Part shown: positions 35,698 to 41,122 of the stretch, piece by piece
Layout of the letters: every line of letters begins with the position of its first letter
How positions within the stretch are numbered: position 1 is the first letter of the stretch
From: an uncultured Nostoc sp.
Lineage (GTDB): Bacteria; Cyanobacteriota; Cyanobacteriia; Cyanobacteriales; Nostocaceae
Assembly (NCBI RefSeq): GCF_937863485.1
Contig: NZ_CALMFY010000182.1
Coordinates: 1 to 41,122, forward strand
Direction of reading: 5' to 3'
Length of the DNA: 41,122 bases
Translations under genes and position numbers: made by a program
The notes under the pieces: model-generated
What the model was told of the DNA's origin: nothing
Seen by the model: the letters and a program-made list of their open reading frames with translations, nothing else
Databases searched by the model: none

Positions 35698-37350
35698 ATG
35701 ACCTGGTTTTCCTTGTCCGTGAAACGGTGGGGTCGGATTACACAATTCCTATCTTTGTTCTGTCTATGTTTATTTTTAGTTGTTAGTTGCGCTCCTCGTC
35801 CTAAGCTTTCTACGCCGCCATCCGGTTCTGTAAATAGCCCTACAGGTGATGGTCGTATTACTATAGGTACAACAGCAAAGCCGAGAACCCTTGATCCGGC
35901 TGATGCTTATGAGTTAGCATCCTTAGGTTTGGTGTTTAATATGAGCGATCGCCTCTACACCTACGAATCAGGAAGTACGGAAATTAAGCCGCAGCTAGCT
36001 ACAGCATTACCCAAAGTCAGTCAAGATGGCTTAACTTATACCATCCCCTTACGTCAAGGAGTGGTTTTTCATGATGGGACTCCCTTCAATGCCCAAGCAA
36101 TGGCGTTTACAATCCAGCGCTTTATTGAAAATAAAGGAAAACCCTCATTTTTACTAGCTGATATAGTAGATTCGGTAAAAACTACAAGCGAGTATGAGTT
36201 AACAATTAAGCTGAAAAAGCCCTTTGCAGCGTTTCCCTCACTGTTGGCGTTTCCTGGGGTATGTGCAGTTTCACCAAAAGCTTACGAACTCGGTGCTGGT
36301 AAATTTAAGCCGAATATTTTTGTGGGGACTGGCCCTTACAAATTAGGACAGTATGGTACTGATTCAATCCGATTTGATCCGTTTGATAAGTATTGGGGAG
36401 AAAAACCAGCTAACAAGGGTGTTAACCTCCAAATTCAAACTAGTCCGGTTAATTTGTTTAATGCTTTCCGTACAGGCGCAGTCGATGTAGCTTATCTGTC
36501 ACTACAGCCAGATCAAAATCGCAGCTTGGAAGAAGGTGGTAAAAAAGGGGATTGGCAAGCGATCGCAGCTGAAGGTAGTGTAGTAAGTTATCTGGTATTA
36601 AATCGAAATCAAAAGCCTTTAGATAAATTAGAGGTAAGACAAGCGATCGCGTCAATAATTGACCGTCCACTTTTAAATGAGCGGGCGTTGCTTGGTCAAG
36701 CAGATCCGCTTTATAGTATGATTCCCACGACGTTCAATGTTTCCCAACCATTATTTAAAGATAAGTATGGTGATGCTAACTTTGATCAAGCGAAAAAATT
36801 GTTAACTTCTGCTAGTTTCTCCAAAGAAAATCCCGCAAAAGTACAAATTTGGTATCCTTCTAGTTCACCTACTCGTACTTTGGCAGCACAGACACTTAAA
36901 TCGCTTGTCGATGTCAAGATGGATGGAATCCTACAATTTGAAGTCACCCCCGCCGAAGGGCCAGCCTTCTTTAAAGATATTGCTAAGGGTTTGTATCCGG
37001 CAGCTTTACTTGATTGGTATCCAGACTTTTTAGATCCAGATAATTACGTCCAACCATTTTTGTCTTGTGACAAAGGTTCAGCTGCTAAAGGATGCGAAGA
37101 TGGAGGCAGTCAAACTCAGGGTTCATTTTACTATAGCGAAGCCATAAATAAACTGATTGATCAGCAACGCAAAGAACAAAACCCCGAAGCGCGTCAGAAA
37201 ATTTTTACAGAAATTCAAACGCAAGTAACTAGCGATGTACCTTACGTTCCCTTATGGCAAAGCAAAGACTATGTATTTGCCCAAAAAGGTGTGAACAGCA
37301 TACAACTTAACCCCACCCAAATTTTGATTTACCAGACAATTAAAAAGTAG
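35698..37350 (+). CDS. ABC transporter substrate-binding lipoprotein, family 5 (oligopeptide/nickel type)
   Basis: 550 residues. The N-terminal lipobox LFLVVSC (Cys near residue 31) marks a lipoprotein. The family-5 features are visible: TIGTTAKPRTLDPADAYE, LTYTIPLRQGVVFHDGTPFN near 110-130, FVGTGPYKLGQY near 205, and YLVLNRNQKPLDKLEVRQAI near 297. It would bind peptides or related small ligands in the periplasm and deliver them to the permease encoded 265 bases downstream. Confidence 0.9.
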   Translation: MTWFSLSVKRWGRITQFLSLFCLCLFLVVSCAPRPKLSTPPSGSVNSPTGDGRITIGTTAKPRTLDPADAYELASLGLVFNMSDRLYTYESGSTEIKPQLATALPKVSQDGLTYTIPLRQGVVFHDGTPFNAQAMAFTIQRFIENKGKPSFLLADIVDSVKTTSEYELTIKLKKPFAAFPSLLAFPGVCAVSPKAYELGAGKFKPNIFVGTGPYKLGQYGTDSIRFDPFDKYWGEKPANKGVNLQIQTSPVNLFNAFRTGAVDVAYLSLQPDQNRSLEEGGKKGDWQAIAAEGSVVSYLVLNRNQKPLDKLEVRQAIASIIDRPLLNERALLGQADPLYSMIPTTFNVSQPLFKDKYGDANFDQAKKLLTSASFSKENPAKVQIWYPSSSPTRTLAAQTLKSLVDVKMDGILQFEVTPAEGPAFFKDIAKGLYPAALLDWYPDFLDPDNYVQPFLSCDKGSAAKGCEDGGSQTQGSFYYSEAINKLIDQQRKEQNPEARQKIFTEIQTQVTSDVPYVPLWQSKDYVFAQKGVNSIQLNPTQILIYQTIKK

Positions 37351-37384
37351 TTAAAAAGTCAAGGGGATAAGAAATTACTCTTTA

Positions 37385-37475
37385 ACCTTTAACCTCTGTG
37401 TTCTCTGCGCCTTTGTAGTTAATTTAATTACGTTTTAACCACAGAGACGCAGAGAGCGCAGAGAGAATAAAGAGA
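37385..37475. repeat. palindromic interspersed repeat between the ABC genes
   Basis: AACCTCTGTGTTCTCTGCGCC on one side and CACAGAGACGCAGAGAGCGC on the other form an inverted pair around a short A/T loop; it is a common Nostoc palindrome. A further short repeat TTTTGAATTTTGAATTTTGA precedes the permease gene and supplies the first codons of its longest frame. Confidence 0.6.
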
Positions 37476-37615
37476 TTTTATAAGTCACTTTGAAAGGGTT
37501 ATGTTCAATATTTTTAATTTTGACTTTTGGTTTTTAAGTAAATATGTTTCGCATCCGGTCAATAGCCAAGATCCTTTCAAAAATTGCATTTTGAATTTTG
37601 AATTTTGAATTGCTT

Positions 37616-38641
37616 ATGTCTCGCTCTAAAGCTTTACAATATTACATTGTTTCTCGGTTGCTTCTCGCACCACTTCAGCTATTAACGATTATCACCATTG
37701 TATTTCTCTTACTGAGAGCAACACCAGGAGATCCAGCAGATGCAATTCTTGGTGGACGTGCGCCAGAAGCAGCTAAAGAAGAATTGCGAAAACAACTTGG
37801 TTTAAACCTTCCTTTGTGGTTACAGTACCTCAATTATTTGGGAAGCATACTGCGTTTTGACTTGGGAAGTTCTTTGTTGAGTCGGGGAGAGAATGTTTGG
37901 GACATAATTGGACAATATTTTCCGGCGACGGTGGAGTTAGCAGTATGTAGTATGGCGGTTGCACTCATCATCGGAATTGCGGTTGGGACTCTTTCGGCTT
38001 CTCGTCCTGGAACATATTTCGATGTCGGTGGGCGCTTATTTGGGATCATCACCTATGCACTCCCCATGTTTTGGGCGGGAATGCTTTTGCAGTTGATTTT
38101 CTCAGTCCAATTGGGTTGGTTTCCTAATTCCAACCGCTTTCCGCCTAATCTTCCGGCTCCCACGCCTGTGACTGGATTGTATACAATTGATAGCTTACTC
38201 GGTGGAAATTTCACCCAGTTTTTCACATCTTTGCACCATCTTGCTCTACCGAGTCTCACACTAGGAATTTTGCTCAGTGGGATTTTTGAGCGAATTGTAC
38301 GAGTGAACTTAAAGCAAACCTTGCAAGCAGATTATGTAGAAGCAGCTAGAGCCAGAGGTATTGGTGAAAATAAGATTTTAGCCTCCCATGCCTTAAAAAA
38401 TGCCCTAATTCCAGTAATTACAGTCTTAGGATTAACTTTTGCGTCTCTGTTGGGTGGGGCGATTTTGACAGAGGTAACATTTTCTTGGCCTGGGTTAGCG
38501 AATAGATTGTATCAAGCGATCGCCGATCGCGATTATCCCACAGTCCAAGGAGTGCTAGTCTTTTTTGGTGCGATCGTCGTGAGTGCCAGCATTTTGATTG
38601 ATATTTTAAATGCCTATGTAGATCCACGAATTCGATATTAG
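37616..38641 (+). CDS. ABC transporter permease (OppB/DppB type)
   Basis: 341 residues from the ATG at 37616; the longer frame (from 37598) adds MNFELL, which is translated from a short repeat. Features: N-terminal helix and the family pattern LLLRATPGDPADAILGGRAP, then QLGLNLPLWLQYLNYLGSI, the binding-protein-dependent permease loop EAARARGIGENKILASHALKN near residue 240 (EAA motif), and a C-terminal pair of helices. Six membrane helices. It would form the channel with a C-type permease and ATPases, which are not in this window. Confidence 0.92.
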   Translation: MSRSKALQYYIVSRLLLAPLQLLTIITIVFLLLRATPGDPADAILGGRAPEAAKEELRKQLGLNLPLWLQYLNYLGSILRFDLGSSLLSRGENVWDIIGQYFPATVELAVCSMAVALIIGIAVGTLSASRPGTYFDVGGRLFGIITYALPMFWAGMLLQLIFSVQLGWFPNSNRFPPNLPAPTPVTGLYTIDSLLGGNFTQFFTSLHHLALPSLTLGILLSGIFERIVRVNLKQTLQADYVEAARARGIGENKILASHALKNALIPVITVLGLTFASLLGGAILTEVTFSWPGLANRLYQAIADRDYPTVQGVLVFFGAIVVSASILIDILNAYVDPRIRY

Positions 38642-38658
38642 AGCATCGATTCAGTAAT

Positions 38659-38748
38659 CAAAAACCTCACCCTGGTTATGCTACGCAAAACCTGTCCCTC
38701 TCCTTACTAAGGAGAGGGATGTCCTTTCTTGACAGGGTGAGGTTTTTG
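38659..38748. terminator. long inverted repeat after the permease gene
   Basis: CAAAAACCTCACCCTG (38659-38674) pairs exactly with CAGGGTGAGGTTTTTG (38733-38748), and inside lies a second palindrome CCCTCTCCTTACTAAGGAGAGGG-like (about 38696-38718). The outer arm ends with a T-run followed by TTTTG. It can serve as a terminator and is also an interspersed repeat; a related G/C-rich palindrome is at 40618-40700. Confidence 0.65.
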
Positions 38749-38785
38749 TTTTGATTCGATGACTTGTGTGTACAGGCAACTGAAA

Positions 38786-39334
38786 TTACTGCCCAACATC
38801 CAAGATAAAGTAGAAAGTATTGTCAACAATTCTGTTGCTGCCAACATATTTGATAATGGGTATGTTGACTCGGTGCTGTCCTGGTTCAAGCTTTCAGCTT
38901 TTTTGGAAGTTCCCAATATTATGACAACTAGCATTAATCGGGAAGTTACTAGAAGTGAAAAGGCCATTTTCATAACTCTCAATTCCATTTTTAAACAGAT
39001 ACGCTTTTACTTCTATTCGATTGACTAGAGCTTGAGATGGTATGCAATAGCTGAGGTTTGATAATCTTAGAGTATCTTTAGCTTTTAGAGGTATGCGATC
39101 GCGATTTGTCACTACTTTAGGTTCATCACTATTAACCTGCACCGTGAGATTATCAACGCATACTTTAGCGGCAATAACTTTGTCACATGTTGTAGAAGTG
39201 AGAGTAAAAGAGGGCTTTGGTTCTGAAGAAGGCTTGTTGTCACGCCCCATTATGGCAGGCACTCCGACAGTTGCTATGGTGGCAGTGGCAGCGATAAGAG
39301 CAAGTATAAGCTGTTGTCTAAAAGTTGTTTTCAT
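38786..39334 (-). pseudogene. secreted protein gene interrupted by an in-frame TGA
   Basis: The frame starts with a signal peptide (MKTTFRQQLILALIAATATI to about residue 27) and a secreted, Cys-containing part (STTCDKVIAAKVCVDNLTVQ, NLSYCIPSQALVNRIEVKAY). It stops at TGA 38894-38896 after GNFQKS, but the same frame continues with natural-looking sequence (KLEPGQHRVNIPIIKYVGS, then DNTFYLILDVGQ) to TAA at 38786. One TGG-to-TGA change would explain it. I regard it as a recent nonsense allele; the intact product would be 182 residues. No family recognised. Confidence 0.6.
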
Positions 39335-39525
39335 TTCTCAAACTCCTTAACTTTTTTGCTGTAACACCATAATCACTTGAGACACAGGTTCTATAGGTAG
39401 GCGTTAGTAGGAAGCTTGAGTGATTAAATTGTTGTAGGGGAAAGTAGGCAAATGTAGGTTTGTAGGGTAAAGTATTACACTAATAGCTAATTTTAAAATT
39501 TACTCTGCCAATTCAATTACACTGA

Positions 39526-40599
39526 ATGAACTCACAAGAAGCGTTAGCATTCATCAATAGACTGCTTGCGGAAAATAGAAAGCAAGTTTTAAATGAATTA
39601 GAAGAAAAGCTCTTTTTAGGGATATGGGCAGATCAAACTTACTCACAAATTGTTGCTCAAACTCATCACAGCGATCAATATGTGAGAGAAGCCGGCGCGA
39701 ATTTATGTAAAAAAATCACAGAAGATTTAGAAATAATAGTTAGTAAGAAAAATTTTAAAAATCCAATAGAATACCGATATCAACAGTATTCGGTACAAGT
39801 TTCACCTTCCCAAAAACCAATTGCAGAACTAACCAATCCAGCAGAACGGGAGGAATCACAGTCACCTTATCTATCACAGCAAAATCATAATCCCTTCATG
39901 CCCCAAAACGGCAGAATAGAAAATCCGCAACAGTTTTTTGGACGGGAACGCGAAATCCAGTGGGTATTTGAAGTTCTTAACAGTGGTAGCAGTGTGGCTC
40001 TTATAGGAGAAGAGGGAATGGGCAAGTCATCTTTGTTATGGGTGATTTACCAACAAGCGAACAATCACCTGCAATCAGCACGTCAACCAGTTTTTCTAGA
40101 CTTAAATGATGGAGTTCATAATGAAGATGAATTCTATATGGCTTTGTGCGACAAGGTAGGTATACCTGAGAGTAAAGGCTATCAGCTAACTCGTAACTTA
40201 CGAGATAAAAGAGTGCTATTGGCTATAGATAATTTAGGAAAGTTTACCTGGGACGGATTCACTCGCCAAGTAAGAGATCAACTGCGTGGTTTAGCCGAAG
40301 GGCGTGATGCTTCTTTGCGGCTGATTTTAGCTGCTAGCGAACCTCTGGACAAGCTATTTAACGACAGTCAGGATAACGGCAAAACATCTCCACTGGCAGG
40401 TATTTGCCAAGAAGAAAATATGAAACCTTGGGATGAAATCAGCGCCCGTGCTTTTATTACCAGCCGTTTGGCTAACAATTCTGTGAGTTTTACTGAGGAG
40501 GAAATCATCCAACTCATCCAAGAAAGTGGCGGACATCCTCGCAAACTGATGCAATTGTGTTATCGAACTTATTCGCGGTATGTGGAGGGTGTGCAATGA
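39526..40599 (+). CDS. HTH plus AAA-type ATPase, vWA-MoxR-associated-like
   Basis: 357 residues. The N-terminal ~80 residues (MNSQEALAFINRLLAENR, FLGIWADQTYSQIVAQTHHS, YVREAGANLCKKI) match the helix-turn-helix domain that opens many cyanobacterial signalling and conflict proteins of the vWA-MoxR-associated type. A Gln/Pro-rich linker (90-130) leads to an ORC/AAA-like ATPase: FFGREREIQWVFEVL, Walker A GEEGMGKSS (161-169), Walker B LLAIDN (231-236), and a C-terminal helical part GGHPRKLMQLCYRTY. No effector domain is fused. Its ATGA overlap with the next ORF indicates an operon with the membrane protein downstream. Confidence 0.8.
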   Translation: MNSQEALAFINRLLAENRKQVLNELEEKLFLGIWADQTYSQIVAQTHHSDQYVREAGANLCKKITEDLEIIVSKKNFKNPIEYRYQQYSVQVSPSQKPIAELTNPAEREESQSPYLSQQNHNPFMPQNGRIENPQQFFGREREIQWVFEVLNSGSSVALIGEEGMGKSSLLWVIYQQANNHLQSARQPVFLDLNDGVHNEDEFYMALCDKVGIPESKGYQLTRNLRDKRVLLAIDNLGKFTWDGFTRQVRDQLRGLAEGRDASLRLILAASEPLDKLFNDSQDNGKTSPLAGICQEENMKPWDEISARAFITSRLANNSVSFTEEEIIQLIQESGGHPRKLMQLCYRTYSRYVEGVQ

Positions 40600-40736
40600 A
40601 TAACACCACTTTGACCTCTCCCCCAACCCCTCCCCTACGAGGGGAGGGGAGCAAGATTACTCCTACTCCCCCTTCCCTCATAGGGAAGGGGGCTGGGGGG
40701 TTAGGTTCTTCGCGGGTGATGATGGAGGTTGAATAA
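40596..40736 (+). CDS. small ORF made largely of a palindromic repeat
   Basis: 46 residues starting at an ATG that overlaps the ATPase stop by four bases (ATGA) and ending in TAATG with the next gene. The middle (SPPTPPLRGEG, TPPSLIGKGAGGLG) is translated from G/C-rich palindromes (CCCCTCCCCTACGAGGGGAG and CCCCCTTCCCTCATAGGGAA). The ends may belong to an original short coupled ORF or spacer; the repeat insertion keeps it open. Whether it is a real protein is doubtful. Confidence 0.35.
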   Translation: MNNTTLTSPPTPPLRGEGSKITPTPPSLIGKGAGGLGSSRVMMEVE

Positions 40737-41122
40737 TGACCCCTGTACCCCGCCTAGACTTAGCGCCCAAGTTGAGGCGTCCTCTCTCGCTGTGGAACCC
40801 CTTAGATTATCTGCGCCTTTTGTACTGGGTGTTTTTCTTTCCCCAGGCTTTGCGGTGGTATGTGGACAGATTTGGCGGTAGGTATATTCCTAAAAGGGAA
40901 ATGAATTGGCGGAAGCGATGGGAGTTATTACGTCAAAATGCTATTCAACGTCAGTTGGTTTTCCAAGGATTAGTTTTAACAGTAGTTACACCTCTAGCTG
41001 TAGGTCTATTTTTTCAGGCTGTAAACGTTCCCTTTAGGTTCGTGCTGGTAGGCGTGGCGGAAGGCGTGGGGTTCGGCGTGGGGTTAGGCGTGGGGTTCGG
41101 CGTGGCGGTACTGCGTCCAGAA
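40736..41122 (+). CDS. membrane protein with Gly-Val repeats, cut by the window end
   Basis: The frame is open for 129 codons to the edge. The N-terminus (MTPVPRLDLAPKLRRPLSLW) is followed by a hydrophobic region (LDYLRLLYWVFFFPQALRWY), a charged part (REMNWRKRWELLRQNAIQRQ), a membrane helix (LVFQGLVLTVVTPLAVGLFF) and then the first of a tandem Gly-Val array (VGVAEGVGFGVGLGVGFGVA). I recognise the start as a cyanobacterial family of large proteins with very long GV(A/F)G-type repeats placed beside ATPase genes; its function is not known. It is coupled to the upstream small ORF by TAATG. Confidence 0.7.
   Translation, partial: MTPVPRLDLAPKLRRPLSLWNPLDYLRLLYWVFFFPQALRWYVDRFGGRYIPKREMNWRKRWELLRQNAIQRQLVFQGLVLTVVTPLAVGLFFQAVNVPFRFVLVGVAEGVGFGVGLGVGFGVAVLRPE

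Noticed and set aside
38707..38988. 93-codon minus-strand frame overlapping the secreted protein gene
   Set aside because: It is another frame of the interrupted gene; the in-frame continuation past the TGA is the natural one.

Overview
The window comes from a filamentous, heterocyst-type cyanobacterium (Nostoc/Anabaena-like). Evidence: photosystem II genes psbB and psbT, plant-type ferredoxin, geranylgeranyl reductase (chlP), a biliverdin reductase of the cyanobacterial type, many HIP1 octamers (GCGATCGC), heptanucleotide STRR repeats, and the small interspersed repeats built from 'CTACGAGACGCTGCGCG'-like and 'GTAGGCGTAGCCCGTCG'-like blocks that litter Nostoc genomes. All calls come from reading the sequence; no database search was run.

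Layout. 1-2.9 kb: a short tandem repeat, a divergent Ser/Thr-kinase-like gene, a DUF4926 protein, a VapB/VapC toxin-antitoxin pair and a second small ribbon-helix-helix gene followed by a one-TM peptide. 3.1-4.5 kb: lemA followed by a broken M48 peptidase gene. 5-8.3 kb: a two-TM coiled-coil protein, a small unlisted ORF, a DUF1350 hydrolase-like protein, and a response regulator/SpoIIE phosphatase converging on a STAS antagonist (a partner-switching pair). 9.3-13.4 kb: an HTH/GrpE-like protein, Dps, sulfiredoxin, a SpoIID/LytB protein and ferredoxin (stress and redox housekeeping). 14-16.3 kb: a tightly overlapped operon of biliverdin reductase, methionine aminopeptidase and a GNAT acetyltransferase. 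16.5-18 kb: two Uma2 endonuclease paralogues separated by a MITE. 18-22.8 kb: a pentapeptide-repeat membrane protein, a DUF3370 protein, a 21-bp tandem repeat, a second small inverted-repeat element and chlP. 23-25.6 kb: an unrecognised two-gene module that may be an orphan toxin tip and its partner, an ABC ATPase of the sulfate type, and a RibD-like fragment. 25.6-29.9 kb: a tandem family of secreted DUF4360-like proteins (three intact, one broken) with duplicated upstream DNA, another MITE and a Uma2 fragment. 30-34.8 kb: HAD hydrolase, ribosomal protein S1, psbT, psbB and a small conserved protein, all on the minus strand. 35.7-38.6 kb: an oligopeptide-type ABC binding protein and permease. 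38.8-41.1 kb: a secreted protein gene with an in-frame TGA, then an HTH+ATPase gene and the start of a membrane protein with Gly-Val repeats, which resemble parts of the cyanobacterial vWA-MoxR-associated conflict systems.

The strongest theme is genome wear by small mobile repeats: MITEs with TTA target duplications, interspersed repeats that end or extend reading frames, and gene fragments (M48, RibD, Uma2, DUF4360, secreted protein). The best candidate for a poorly described system is the ATPase/Gly-Val membrane protein locus at the right end, followed by the possible toxin/partner module at 23-24.2 kb and the secreted-protein array at 25.6-29.2 kb.
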